From contig NZ_LSYT01000013.1 of NCBI RefSeq assembly GCF_001602525.1, positions 62,001-126,000 on the forward strand: DNA of 64,000 nt, read 5' to 3'. The DNA comes from Flavobacterium chilense. Lineage in GTDB: Bacteria > Bacteroidota > Bacteroidia > Flavobacteriales > Flavobacteriaceae. The position numbers were made by a program, and so were the translations under genes. The notes beneath the pieces were generated by a model. The model was given only the letters and a program-made list of their open reading frames with translations, ran no database searches and was not told the DNA's origin. Shown here piece by piece: positions 1 to 8,232 of the stretch. How positions within the stretch are numbered: position 1 is the stretch's first letter; the number at the start of each line of letters is the position of its first letter.

Positions 1-271
1 TTTCAGCCGCAGTAGGTTTTGTGGTACTGTTTTTTCGGTCTTCTCTAAACTTTTCTGCTTTTGCGGTTCTGTCAGCTAAAAGTTGTTTTACCTGAGCCTG
101 TTGATTAGCATCTAAATTTAAATCAGTAGTTAGTTTTTGCAAATGTTTGTCATTTCGTTGTTCAGGAGTGAGTTTTTCTCTGCGCTCACGAGTAGGCTTT
201 TGATCTGTTGTTTCCTGTGCAAAACTCGCTACTCCGATAAGTAACAAAACTGCGATAAATAATTTTTTCAT
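1..271 (-). CDS. Spy/CpxP-like small periplasmic protein (partial, C-terminus outside window)
   Basis: The start codon lies at 269-271 on the minus strand and the reading frame stays open to base 1, so about 90 N-terminal residues are visible and the end is cut off by the window. Residues 1-20 form a clear Sec signal peptide (MKKLFIAVLLLIGVASFAQ). After it comes a charged, helix-forming stretch rich in Lys, Arg, Glu and Gln with a motif like LTPEQRNDKHLQKLTTDLNL followed by QQAQVKQLL. That pattern is typical of Spy/CpxP-like periplasmic proteins and of small Bacteroidota proteins of the same build. The role is inferred as periplasmic stress or chaperone-like, but the family assignment rests on composition only. 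The next gene, on the plus strand, is divergent. Confidence 0.6.
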   Translation of the reverse strand, partial: MKKLFIAVLLLIGVASFAQETTDQKPTRERREKLTPEQRNDKHLQKLTTDLNLDANQQAQVKQLLADRTAKAEKFREDRKNSTTKPTAAE

Positions 272-431
272 GATGTAAGTTTTTTAATTGTTATAGCAAT
301 AAGACTTTATCAAATTCAATAGGTTTAATCTGATTGTCAGAATTATAGTTTATTTAACAAAAAGAAAAGTAATTTATTAAAATTGCTTACTTTAGTAAAA
401 ACAGAAGTTTAAATCCCAAAAAGAAGCGATT

Positions 432-1457
432 ATGAGTTCAAATTCCACGTTAAGTAATAATAAAATAGCCTTTTTCTCGACGCAGCCTTATGATGAAGCT
501 TTTTTTAATAAATACAATAATGAATTTGGTTTTAAACTGGATTTTTTTGAAACCCAGCTAAATCCTCAAACAGTCATTTTAATAGAAAATGCCTCTATAG
601 TTTGTATTTTTGTAAATGATATTGTCAACGAAGCCGTAATTAAACAATTGGCAGAAAAAAGGGTAAAGATCATTGCTTTGCGTTGTGCCGGTTTTAATAA
701 TGTTGATCTCGAAGCGGCTAAAAAGTATAACTTAAAAGTTTGTCGTGTTCCGGCATATTCTCCTCAGGCTGTTGCAGAACATGCGATGGCAATGATTTTA
801 ACTTTAAACAGAAAAACGCATAAAGCCTACAACAGAGTTCGGGAACAAAACTTCTCACTAAACGGGCTATTAGGTTTTGATTTATTTGGAAAAACAATTG
901 GCATCATTGGAACAGGAAACATCGGAAAAGCTTTTGCTAAAATTGCCTTAGGGTTTGGCTGTAAGGTTTTAGCATATGATATTGTCACAAATCCGGAGAT
1001 GGAGAAAGACGGAGTACGATTTGTATCATTAGAAGACATTTTTCATTCAAGTGATATTATTTCCCTGCATTGCCCTTTAAATGATAAAACAAAGCATGTA
1101 ATCAATAAAAACTCTATTGTTTTGATGAAAGACAGCGTAATGATAATCAATACAAGTCGGGGTGGATTAATCGAAACAGCTTCTGTTATTGAAGGCTTAA
1201 AAGAAGGTAAAATTGGGTATCTCGGAATCGATGTTTACGAACAGGAAGAAAAACTGTTTTTCAGAGATCTTTCAGCAGATATCATTCAGGATGATGCAAT
1301 TCAGCGTTTAATGAGTTTTCCAAATGTTTTGGTAACAGCACATCAGGCGTTTTTTACCAATGAAGCTTTAACGCAGATTGCTTTTGTGACTTTTAATAAT
1401 ATAAAATCACTTTTGGAGCAAAATGATATTGAAAATAAAGCCGCATTACTGGTTTAA
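432..1457 (+). CDS. ldhA: D-2-hydroxyacid dehydrogenase, probable fermentative D-lactate dehydrogenase
   Basis: This 341-residue protein should reduce pyruvate to D-lactate with NADH in the cytoplasm. The Rossmann nucleotide loop GTGNIG is at residues 160-165, the substrate/catalytic Arg is in NTSRGG (Arg243), the acidic partner is in DVYEQE (about 270) and the catalytic His is in VTAHQAF (His304). The phrases AGFNNVDLEAAK and YSPQAVAEHAMAM are typical of the LdhA subgroup within the D-2-hydroxyacid dehydrogenases. Length fits the family. A -7-like box with one mismatch (TACTTTAG, 388-395) lies upstream. The following lipoprotein begins about 28 bases later and may be cotranscribed. Another 2-hydroxyacid substrate cannot be excluded from sequence alone. 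Confidence 0.87.
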   Translation: MSSNSTLSNNKIAFFSTQPYDEAFFNKYNNEFGFKLDFFETQLNPQTVILIENASIVCIFVNDIVNEAVIKQLAEKRVKIIALRCAGFNNVDLEAAKKYNLKVCRVPAYSPQAVAEHAMAMILTLNRKTHKAYNRVREQNFSLNGLLGFDLFGKTIGIIGTGNIGKAFAKIALGFGCKVLAYDIVTNPEMEKDGVRFVSLEDIFHSSDIISLHCPLNDKTKHVINKNSIVLMKDSVMIINTSRGGLIETASVIEGLKEGKIGYLGIDVYEQEEKLFFRDLSADIIQDDAIQRLMSFPNVLVTAHQAFFTNEALTQIAFVTFNNIKSLLEQNDIENKAALLV

Positions 1458-1485
1458 AAAATTTGTTTAATTATAAATGCAGATT

Positions 1486-2082
1486 ATGAAAAATAAAATT
1501 CTAATTCTAATCGGAATTTTGGGATTGTATTCCTGTCAAAATAAAAACGAACCCAAAAATATTATTAAAACTATTGCCCAGGATACCTTATCAAAAACAG
1601 TTGCAGGAACTGCAGATTTGACTGATGCACCACCCAGAGACGATAAAGCAGTAGAACTGATCAGGAAACAATTAAATGTTTTGCTAAAAAAGGATTTGGC
1701 GGCAATGACCAAAGAAGATCGATTTTTTTATTATCAGGCTTTTGATTTAAATAATGATAAGAAAGACGAATACTTTGTTGGTTTTTCTAATCCCTATTTT
1801 TGCGGAAGCGGTGGTTGTTCAGGTTATATTTTAAACAATGACGGAAGTTTAATCAATTCTTTCACTGTAACCGATTTCCCGATTTTTGTGACCACTTCGG
1901 TAACTGAAAAATTTTATGATTTAATATTTGAAAGCGGAGGGAAGTTTCATCTTCTGAAAATGAAAAACGGAAAATATCCTTCCAATCCGTCAGTTCAGGA
2001 AGTTGTAAAAGGAAATGTTCCAAAAGAAAGCATTAAGGTTTTAGATATTACTTCTAAAAAATTAGAGAAGTACTCTTTTTAA
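1486..2082 (+). CDS. hypothetical lipoprotein
   Basis: The protein has about 198 residues and an N-terminal lipoprotein signal peptide ending in the lipobox LYSC, so the mature form should be lipid-anchored at Cys17. I chose the ATG at 1486 because it gives a compact Lys-led signal peptide; an ATG at 1477 adds three residues. The mature part holds a region like YYQAFDLNNDKKDEYFVGF followed by FCGSGGCSGYIL. The Asn/Asp-rich part resembles the calcium-binding-like loops seen in small Bacteroidota lipoproteins. I do not recognise a named family. It follows the ldhA-type gene closely on the same strand and ends at a strong bidirectional terminator. Confidence 0.75.
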   Translation: MKNKILILIGILGLYSCQNKNEPKNIIKTIAQDTLSKTVAGTADLTDAPPRDDKAVELIRKQLNVLLKKDLAAMTKEDRFFYYQAFDLNNDKKDEYFVGFSNPYFCGSGGCSGYILNNDGSLINSFTVTDFPIFVTTSVTEKFYDLIFESGGKFHLLKMKNGKYPSNPSVQEVVKGNVPKESIKVLDITSKKLEKYSF

Positions 2083-2088
2083 AAAACA

Positions 2089-2121
2089 AAACCCGGCAGA
2101 TTTTTAAAATCTGCCGGGTTT
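2089..2121. terminator. bidirectional intrinsic terminator
   Basis: A near-perfect inverted repeat with arms AAACCCGGCAGA (2089-2100) and TCTGCCGGGTTT (2110-2121) sits between the convergent lipoprotein gene and lysS. The arms are extended by complementary T and A runs, so it can terminate transcripts from both sides. Confidence 0.85.
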
Positions 2122-2151
2122 GATATATACATTTAAAAGATTTTTTTTAAA

Positions 2152-3855
2152 CTATTCTACCAATTCCACAGTCTTAAACTCGCCGTCAACAACAACTTTA
2201 GTTAAACCATGTTTAGATAAGTTTTTCATAGACGCATCCCATTTTTTACCGCTTAAGTTAGCTGTAACTTTTAGTTGCGCCAATTCCATTTTATTTTCGT
2301 TTCCTTTCAATAAAGTAATAATTACTTTTTCTTCGTCAGAAAGTTCAATCTGCGATTGTTTTTTCTCCGGACGCATTTGCGGGAATAGTAAAACTTCCTG
2401 AATAGAAGCATTGTTTGTTAAATACATAATCAAACGGTCCATTCCAATTCCCATTCCGGATGTTGGAGGCATACCGTATTCAAGAGCTCTTAAGAAATCT
2501 TCATCGATAATTCCGTTTGCTTCATCATCACCTTTTGCAGCCAAACGCATTTGATCCTCAAAACGTTCACGCTGATCAATAGGATCATTTAACTCAGAAT
2601 AAGCATTTGCGATTTCTTTACCACAAACCATTAATTCAAAACGCTCTGTAAGTTCCGGATTGTCGCGGTGCTCCTTACATAAAGGCGACATTTCTTTAGG
2701 ATAATCAGTAATAAAAGTTGGCTGAATGTAATTTCCTTCGCATTTTGCTCCAAAAATCTCATCAATCAATTTTCCTTTCCCCATTGTTTTATCCACCTCA
2801 ATTCCCATTCCTCTTGCAGCTTCAAACAATTCATCTTCTGTTTTACCTGAGATATCAAAACCTGTAAAATGTTTGATAGAATCTGTCATGGTTACACGTG
2901 CATAAGGCGCTTTAAAGTTGATTTGGTGTTCTCCAAAAGTAACTTCGCTTGTACCATTTACAGCAATTGCACAATGCTCCAATAAACCTTCAGCAAATTC
3001 CATCATCCAGTTGTAGTCTTTGTAGGCTACATATATTTCCATGGCAGTAAATTCAGGATTATGCGTTCTGTCCATTCCTTCATTACGGAAGTTCTTAGAG
3101 AACTCATAAACACCTTCGAAACCACCAACAATCAATCTTTTTAAATACAATTCGTTTGCAATACGCATATATAGCGGAATATCAAGCGAATTATGGTGCG
3201 TGATAAAAGGTCTTGCCGAAGCACCACCCGGAATTGATTGTAAAACCGGAGTTTCAACCTCAAGATATCCTGCATCATTAAAATAACCACGCATTGCAGT
3301 ATACAACTTGGTACGTTTAATGAAGTTTTCTTTAACTTGTGGATTCACAGTTAAATCTACATAACGCATTCTGTAGCGTAACTCAGCGTCATTAAATGCA
3401 TCGTGCACATTTCCATCTTCATCTACTTTTGGTAACGGAAGAGGGCGTAATGTTTTACTCAAAAAAGTAAAACCGCTTACACGAATACATTTTGCACCAA
3501 CTTGTGTAGTAAACAATTCTCCTTCAATGCCAATAAAATCACCTAGATCAGTTAGTTTTTTAAATACCTGATTGTATAAAGTTTTATCGTCACCTTCACA
3601 CAAAACATCGCGATTTACGTACAATTGAATACGTCCTTCGCTATCCTGCAATTCAGCAAAACAAGCTTTACCCTGATCACGAACACTCATCAAACGACCT
3701 GCAACGATCACCTTCTTACCTTCTTCAAACGACTCCTTAATTTGCTTAGAAGTATGATTTACAGGAAAAAGATTAGCCGGATAAGGATTGATTCCTAAGT
3801 TGCGTAAGTTTTGAAGTTTTTCTCTTCGAATGATTTCTTGTTCTGATAATGCCAT
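2152..3855 (-). CDS. lysS: lysyl-tRNA synthetase, class II, with C-terminal extension
   Basis: This enzyme charges tRNA-Lys with lysine. An N-terminal OB-fold anticodon-binding domain (about residues 50-150, including VAGRLMSVRDQGKACFAEL) precedes the class II catalytic core. Motif 1 includes PGGASARPFITHHN, motif 2 includes FRNEGMDRTHNPEFTAME and motif 3 includes GMGIGMDRLIM. The total is 567 residues, longer than the roughly 500 of the E. coli enzyme. The surplus is a C-terminal tail of about 65 residues after the motif 3 region (from about residue 500) that reads like a small helical or winged-helix domain (LSDEEKVIITLLKGNENKME). A good promoter lies just upstream, giving a very short leader. 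It is convergent with the preceding lipoprotein and monocistronic. Confidence 0.97.
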   Translation of the reverse strand: MALSEQEIIRREKLQNLRNLGINPYPANLFPVNHTSKQIKESFEEGKKVIVAGRLMSVRDQGKACFAELQDSEGRIQLYVNRDVLCEGDDKTLYNQVFKKLTDLGDFIGIEGELFTTQVGAKCIRVSGFTFLSKTLRPLPLPKVDEDGNVHDAFNDAELRYRMRYVDLTVNPQVKENFIKRTKLYTAMRGYFNDAGYLEVETPVLQSIPGGASARPFITHHNSLDIPLYMRIANELYLKRLIVGGFEGVYEFSKNFRNEGMDRTHNPEFTAMEIYVAYKDYNWMMEFAEGLLEHCAIAVNGTSEVTFGEHQINFKAPYARVTMTDSIKHFTGFDISGKTEDELFEAARGMGIEVDKTMGKGKLIDEIFGAKCEGNYIQPTFITDYPKEMSPLCKEHRDNPELTERFELMVCGKEIANAYSELNDPIDQRERFEDQMRLAAKGDDEANGIIDEDFLRALEYGMPPTSGMGIGMDRLIMYLTNNASIQEVLLFPQMRPEKKQSQIELSDEEKVIITLLKGNENKMELAQLKVTANLSGKKWDASMKNLSKHGLTKVVVDGEFKTVELVE

Positions 3856-3877
3856 TTTGTGCTATTTTTTAAGAGTG

Positions 3878-3907
3878 CAAAGATAAAATTTTTGTTTCAA
3901 GTTTCAA
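3878..3907 (-). promoter_or_regulatory. candidate promoter of lysS
   Basis: On the minus strand, TTG (bases 3907-3905) is followed after 19 bases by TATCTTTG (3885-3878). This matches the flavobacterial consensus TTG-N17-23-TAnnTTTG. Transcription would start about 15-20 bases before the lysS ATG. Confidence 0.7.
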
Positions 3908-3962
3908 CTCAAAGTGTTAAGGTTTTTTGAAGCAGAAATTTAAGGTGTTTTAATAACCATTT

Positions 3963-4028
3963 CTCCCGCTATACACTTGTATCTTTTTTGCAGAAAAAGC
4001 AAAAAAGGATACCGTTGCTATCGGGGCT
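3963..4028. repeat. dispersed palindromic intergenic repeat, copy 1
   Basis: A 66-base element in the gap after lysS resembles the one at 52811-52880. Shared blocks are the left edge (CTCCCGCT here, CATCCGGCT there), the centre CTGTATCTTTTT / TTGTATCTTTTT, the complementary AAAAAGGAT, and the right edge ATCGGGGCT / ATCCGGGCT. The centre folds as a T-rich/A-rich hairpin. Such elements recur between genes in flavobacterial genomes from memory. A short open frame here is treated as spurious. Confidence 0.7.
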
Positions 4029-4211
4029 ATATCAGAAGATTAATTTTCAAAATGCATTCTGGGCTGAAATGTTTATTTTACAGAAAAAAAGTAATCATAA
4101 CCATAAAGCTTCATGGAGTAAAAGATTAAGATCAAATAAAAATTTATGTAAGAAAATATCTTTTAATACATATCTTAGCAAACTTAAAATCTTTAGAAAC
4201 TTTTTGTGCAA

Positions 4212-4937
4212 ATGAAATATTTATCAGCCGTTTTAATTTTATTTTTGGTAACAAGTTGTCAAATTACAGAAACCATTACGATAAATCCGGACAGAGGCGG
4301 TGATATAGAAGTTATCCAGCTTCGGGATGAAAATAGTTATATGCAATTAGCCGGCGAATCGTATTCGCATGAGAATGTGTTTAAAGATACCACTTATGTT
4401 TTTAAAGATTATATCACAAAATACAATGAAACGTTTTTGAAATATACACCAGAAGAACAAAAGTTATTTCAAAAATATGCCAATGTAAAAGCGCATATTA
4501 AAGAGAGTTCTTTCGAGAAAGAATTTAAAAATGTGTTCTCACTTCATTTTAATAAAGTTTCAGAGATCCCTGATTTATATAAAACAGAACATTATGCAGA
4601 TGATCTTGAGAACAATTATGCATTAACAGCAGAAAAGCACTATTATAAAATCGCATATAGTTTTGATGGCAAAATCTTTAAACGTATGGTTTCTGTCATA
4701 AATACAGCCGAATTACAAAAGGCAAAAGATGAATATAAAAATAACGAGTCTAAATTTGGGAGTTTAAAATTTACTCAGTTGTACATCTTAAAATATTATT
4801 TCCCTGAAAAAATAAAATCAGTTTCAAACAACAAAGCACAAATCAGTTCTGATAGAAAATCTTTAACCTTAGAGTTTCAGCTTTCGGCTTGTTTGCAAGA
4901 TCCGGAAAGTACAAATTTAGAAGTCGTTTTGGAATAA
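4212..4937 (+). CDS. lipoprotein, first of three tandem paralogues
   Basis: The protein has about 241 residues with a lipoprotein signal peptide (MKYLSAVLILFLVTSC), giving an N-terminal lipidated Cys16. I start at the ATG at 4212; an upstream GTG at 4206 would add only two residues. It shares a common plan with the next two genes: directly after the Cys comes a beta-like T-E-T-I-T-I-N segment, then a DTTYVFKDY element, and near the C-terminus a YYFPEKIKSVSNNKAQISSD block followed by RKSLTLEFQ. It is the most diverged of the three and lacks the Gly-rich DGSG segment. Function is unknown; it is probably an envelope lipoprotein. A TATCTTAG box (4171-4178) lies upstream. Confidence 0.8.
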   Translation: MKYLSAVLILFLVTSCQITETITINPDRGGDIEVIQLRDENSYMQLAGESYSHENVFKDTTYVFKDYITKYNETFLKYTPEEQKLFQKYANVKAHIKESSFEKEFKNVFSLHFNKVSEIPDLYKTEHYADDLENNYALTAEKHYYKIAYSFDGKIFKRMVSVINTAELQKAKDEYKNNESKFGSLKFTQLYILKYYFPEKIKSVSNNKAQISSDRKSLTLEFQLSACLQDPESTNLEVVLE

Positions 4938-4994
4938 AAAACAATTTAAAAGAAAGTATCTTCGCAACTCAAAACCTATAATTTTAAAAAACCT

Positions 4995-5774
4995 ATGAAA
5001 AAATATCTGATTTGTTTTCTTGTCCTATTTCTTATTGTAAGCTGTACAATGAAAGAAAAAGTTGTAATAAACGAAGATGGCTCAGGAACTTTTTCATACG
5101 GATTTGATATGTCAGGTATGTTTAAAATGGGAATGAAAAGCAGTGATTCAACCAAAAAGAAACAAGTAATAGATACTGCATTTACTTTTAAAGAACTCTT
5201 TGATAAGGCAAAAGACAGTATTGCAAAATTGCCTGCAGCAGATAAAGCAATGCTTAAAGTTTTAGAGAACTTTAAAATTAGCATGAAAGTAGATGAGGAA
5301 AAAAAACAGTTTGAATACAATATGGTTATTGGATTTAAATCTTTAGACAGTATTCAAAATATGGCTTCTCCATCTGAAACTTTAGAAACCTTAGCACTTT
5401 CGGATAAAAAGAGATTAGGAGCTTTAAGTGCCGTACCAAAAACGGAAAATAAAAATACAACGAGTTTTAGTTATGATGGAAAAGTTTTTATAAAAAGCGT
5501 TGTTCCTTTAAAAGAAGATGCTAAATCAAAAACACCGACTAAAAAGAAGAAAAAGGAAAAACCGGGAGATGACCCCTTTTCAAAAAAAATGGATGAAATG
5601 CTTAAAGAATGTAAATATTCGATTGAGTATCATTTTCCGAAAAAAATAAAAACTGTTTCTCTAAAAAATGCTGTAATAGCGACAGATAGAAAAAGCTTTA
5701 TTCTGGATGTTCCGCTCGAAAACCTGCCGGATAATAATGTAGAATTAGGTTTTAAAGTAATATTTGAAAACTAA
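4995..5774 (+). CDS. lipoprotein, second of three tandem paralogues
   Basis: The protein has 259 residues with a lipobox IVSC at the end of a hydrophobic signal peptide, so Cys16 or Cys17 should be lipidated. The start of the mature protein is KEKVVINEDGSGTFSYGFDM, which matches the third paralogue (TENITVNDNGTGKFSVDMDG). The shared middle block is TFKELFDKAKDSIAKLPAAD and the shared C-terminal block is YHFPKKIKTVSLKNAVIATD, followed by RKS. A Lys-rich linker (KTPTKKKKKEKPGDD) at about residues 180-195 is unique to this copy. The family looks like one of the Bacteroidota lipoproteins of unknown function. A TATCTTCG box (4957-4964) precedes it. Confidence 0.8.
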   Translation: MKKYLICFLVLFLIVSCTMKEKVVINEDGSGTFSYGFDMSGMFKMGMKSSDSTKKKQVIDTAFTFKELFDKAKDSIAKLPAADKAMLKVLENFKISMKVDEEKKQFEYNMVIGFKSLDSIQNMASPSETLETLALSDKKRLGALSAVPKTENKNTTSFSYDGKVFIKSVVPLKEDAKSKTPTKKKKKEKPGDDPFSKKMDEMLKECKYSIEYHFPKKIKTVSLKNAVIATDRKSFILDVPLENLPDNNVELGFKVIFEN

Positions 5775-5815
5775 TCTACGGCTATAAACGCTATAATTCT
5801 TTAAAATAGAGTTCG

Positions 5816-5823
5816 TATCTTTG
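5816..5823 (+). promoter_or_regulatory. candidate -7 promoter element of third lipoprotein and lipB
   Basis: TATCTTTG at 5816-5823 matches TAnnTTTG exactly and lies 16 bases before the ATG at 5840. No clear TTG sits at the right spacing. The boxes before the two preceding paralogues differ from it by one base each. Confidence 0.45.
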
Positions 5824-5839
5824 ATAAAAAATTAGACAA

Positions 5840-6598
5840 ATGAAATTATATAAATTACTTAGTTTTTGTTTTGTACTGGCAACTTTAACGAGTTGTACTT
5901 TTACCGAGAATATTACTGTAAATGATAATGGAACCGGAAAATTTTCTGTAGACATGGATGGTTCTTCCTTAATGGCTATGGCTGGTGATCAGCTTGGAGA
6001 TCAAATGGGAGCCGATGCTAAAAAAAATATAGATACCACTTTTACTTTCAAACAAGTATTTGAAGAGAAAAAAGACAGTATTGCAAAATTATCACCAGAA
6101 GCTCAAAAAGAACTTAAAAAGCTCGAAAATTTTGTAGTAAACACTAAAATGAACGGAGAGAAAAAAGAGTTTTTAATGACTTTATCTACTGATTTTAAAA
6201 ACGTAAACGAGTTACAGGATATATTACAAACTGCCAGTGCACTTCAAAAACTGGAAGGTAGCGGAGGAAATGCCTCAACACCTTTTGCAGGAGGTTTAGG
6301 GAATAATAATAGCAAGTTAAGTTATACTTATGATGGAAAAAAGTTTACCCGTAAAGCTACAATTGACAAGCAAAAATTAGCAGAAAAGGCAAAAGATAGT
6401 GCAGCCGATATGTCTAAAATGATATTTGCTTCTTCTAATTATATAGTGAAATATCACTTTCCTAAAAAAATTAAAAAAGTTTCAAATCCAAACGCTTTAT
6501 TTAGTGAGGATCGAAAATCAATTACAATTCAATACCCTTTCACGGATTATATGGAGAATCCTGACAAACTCAACTTTGAAGTAGAGTTTGAAAAATAA
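5840..6598 (+). CDS. lipoprotein, third of three tandem paralogues
   Basis: The protein has 252 residues. Its signal peptide ends in the lipobox LTSC (about Cys19). Family blocks are TENITVNDNGTGKFSVDMDG, then DTTFTFKQVFEEKKDSIAKL, then YTYDGKKFTRKATID, and finally YHFPKKIKKVSNPNALFSED followed by RKS. The gene is most similar to the second paralogue. lipB begins five bases after its stop codon, so the two are almost certainly cotranscribed. No enzyme signature is visible. The repeated beta-rich outline suggests a structural or binding role in the envelope, which is inference. Confidence 0.8.
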   Translation: MKLYKLLSFCFVLATLTSCTFTENITVNDNGTGKFSVDMDGSSLMAMAGDQLGDQMGADAKKNIDTTFTFKQVFEEKKDSIAKLSPEAQKELKKLENFVVNTKMNGEKKEFLMTLSTDFKNVNELQDILQTASALQKLEGSGGNASTPFAGGLGNNNSKLSYTYDGKKFTRKATIDKQKLAEKAKDSAADMSKMIFASSNYIVKYHFPKKIKKVSNPNALFSEDRKSITIQYPFTDYMENPDKLNFEVEFEK

Positions 6599-6603
6599 TA
6601 AAA

Positions 6604-7302
6604 ATGAACAAAAAAATTCAACTTCAAGATTTAGGAAGTAAAGATTATAAATCGACCTGGGAATATCAGGAAGAGCTTTTTAAAGATATAGTCGACTTAA
6701 AAATAAGAAACAGAAGAGAAGAACTTGATCTGCCAACACCAAATTATTTATTGTTTGTAGAACATCCGCATGTTTATACTTTAGGTAAAAGCGGTGATTT
6801 TGAAAATTTGCTGTTAAACGAAAAACAGCTTGAAGCAAAAGGTGCAACATTCTATAAAATTAATCGTGGGGGAGATATTACATATCACGGACCAGGACAA
6901 ATTGTAGGTTATCCAATTTTGGATTTAGAAAATTTCTTTACGGATATACATAAATATTTGCGCTTTCTGGAAGAGTCTATAATTCTAACATTAGAAGAAT
7001 ATGGCTTAAAATGCGGACGAAGCGAAGGTGAAACAGGAGTCTGGTTAGATGTAGGAACGCCGTTTGCACGAAAAATTTGTGCACTTGGTGTACGTGCTTC
7101 ACGCTGGGTTACGATGCACGGATTTGCTTTAAATGTTAATGTAGATTTAGGTTATTTTGATAATATAATTCCGTGTGGAATTCGAGGAAAAGGAGTTACT
7201 TCATTACACGTAGAACTTGGTGTAGAAAAGGTAGATGAGGCCGAAGTAAAAGCTAAAATCATCAAGCACTTAACACAATTGTTTGAAGCCGAATTTTTTT
7301 AA
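6604..7302 (+). CDS. lipB: lipoyl(octanoyl) transferase
   Basis: This enzyme moves octanoyl groups from acyl carrier protein to the lipoyl domains of 2-oxoacid dehydrogenases and the glycine cleavage system, the first step of lipoate synthesis. The protein has 232 residues, a normal length. The signature RGGDITYHGPGQIVGYPI is at about residues 88-105. The catalytic Cys lies in IIPCGI (Cys191) and the catalytic Lys in ARKICALG (Lys157). It begins five bases after the third paralogous lipoprotein and is likely cotranscribed with it; the pairing suggests no obvious shared function. lipA is not in the window. Confidence 0.95.
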   Translation: MNKKIQLQDLGSKDYKSTWEYQEELFKDIVDLKIRNRREELDLPTPNYLLFVEHPHVYTLGKSGDFENLLLNEKQLEAKGATFYKINRGGDITYHGPGQIVGYPILDLENFFTDIHKYLRFLEESIILTLEEYGLKCGRSEGETGVWLDVGTPFARKICALGVRASRWVTMHGFALNVNVDLGYFDNIIPCGIRGKGVTSLHVELGVEKVDEAEVKAKIIKHLTQLFEAEFF

Positions 7303-7328
7303 TAAGTTTCAAAAAAATATAAAATAGT

Positions 7329-8150
7329 ATGAAAAATGCTGAAGAAAATAACAATTATAAAATTGCAGTTCCTTCGGCATTTGAATCTGTTTTTTCTCAT
7401 TTTTATTTCGCCGAAAATAAGACGGCAAATCCTGTTACCAAAACATTATTACCAAGTTTTCAAACTATTTTGGTTTTTAACTTTGGAGCAAATTCCTCTT
7501 TAAAATCGCATCAGAACAATATCCTTGAAGTTGAGAAATGTTTGATTTTAGGTCCAATTAAACAAGCATTTGATTATACATTAGAACCTCATTCTGAAAT
7601 CCTGGTAGCAAATTTTAAAGAAGATGCTTTTTACAGATTCTTTGGAAATGCACTTTTAACTCATTCTTTGCCTATTCATCCAGATGCTTTAATTCCTGAT
7701 AATTGTTTCTCTGTTTTATGGGAAGAACTTAAAAACTTGTCTGATATACAAGAACGTGTTGCTTATATTTTAGAATTTTGTAAACCTTATTTGCGAGAAC
7801 AAAATTCAATAACAACCTTGTTGACAGAATTTAAGGAAGAAACTCTGAATCCGATTAAAGCTATTGCTTCAAAAATAAATCAGACAGAGAGAAATGTTCA
7901 ACTCAATCAAAAGAAATTCTTTGGTTATACCATAAAAGAAATTAGTCGTTATGAACGTTTTCTTAAAGCAGTTGAGTTAATTCAAAAAAGTGCCGATATT
8001 TCAGCTAAAATAGATTGGATTTTAATTGTTGAGCAATGTGGTTATTACGATCAAAGTCAACTCATTCATGACTTTAAATATTATATGAATATTTCTCCAA
8101 CTAAGTTCCTTAAATTTCAAAACGATATTTGTAGCTCAAAAGCTTATTGA
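7329..8150 (+). CDS. AraC-family transcriptional regulator
   Basis: The protein has 273 residues. The C-terminal part (about 180-270) has the two-helix-turn-helix layout of AraC regulators. It includes KKFFGYTIKEISRYERFLKA and the second recognition region ending in YYDQSQLIHDFKYYMNISPT followed by KFLKFQ, which matches the family tail (D-x-S-x-x-x-x-x-F-x-x-x-x-x-x-x-P-x-x-Y/F). The N-terminal 170 residues probably bind an effector. The next gene, a flavodoxin-fold oxidoreductase, follows at 83 bases with its own strong promoter, which suggests that this protein controls it. That link is inference from neighbourhood. Confidence 0.85.
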   Translation: MKNAEENNNYKIAVPSAFESVFSHFYFAENKTANPVTKTLLPSFQTILVFNFGANSSLKSHQNNILEVEKCLILGPIKQAFDYTLEPHSEILVANFKEDAFYRFFGNALLTHSLPIHPDALIPDNCFSVLWEELKNLSDIQERVAYILEFCKPYLREQNSITTLLTEFKEETLNPIKAIASKINQTERNVQLNQKKFFGYTIKEISRYERFLKAVELIQKSADISAKIDWILIVEQCGYYDQSQLIHDFKYYMNISPTKFLKFQNDICSSKAY

Positions 8151-8174
8151 GTATTGGTTTTCGTTTTCTTACAA

Positions 8175-8203
8175 TTGTCACTGAAACTTGCGTTCTACAT
8201 TTG
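8175..8203 (+). promoter_or_regulatory. candidate promoter of the flavodoxin-fold oxidoreductase gene
   Basis: TTG at 8175-8177, an 18-base spacer and TACATTTG at 8196-8203 match the flavobacterial promoter consensus exactly. The start would be near 8207, leaving a leader of about 26 bases. The adjacent AraC-family gene is the obvious candidate regulator. Confidence 0.75.
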
Positions 8204-8232
8204 TCGTGTTCAATCTTTAAAAAATAGAAAAC

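Noticed and set aside
3988-4215. 75-codon open frame after lysS
   Set aside because: It begins inside the dispersed palindromic repeat, has no family resemblance, and ends over the start of the lipoprotein gene.
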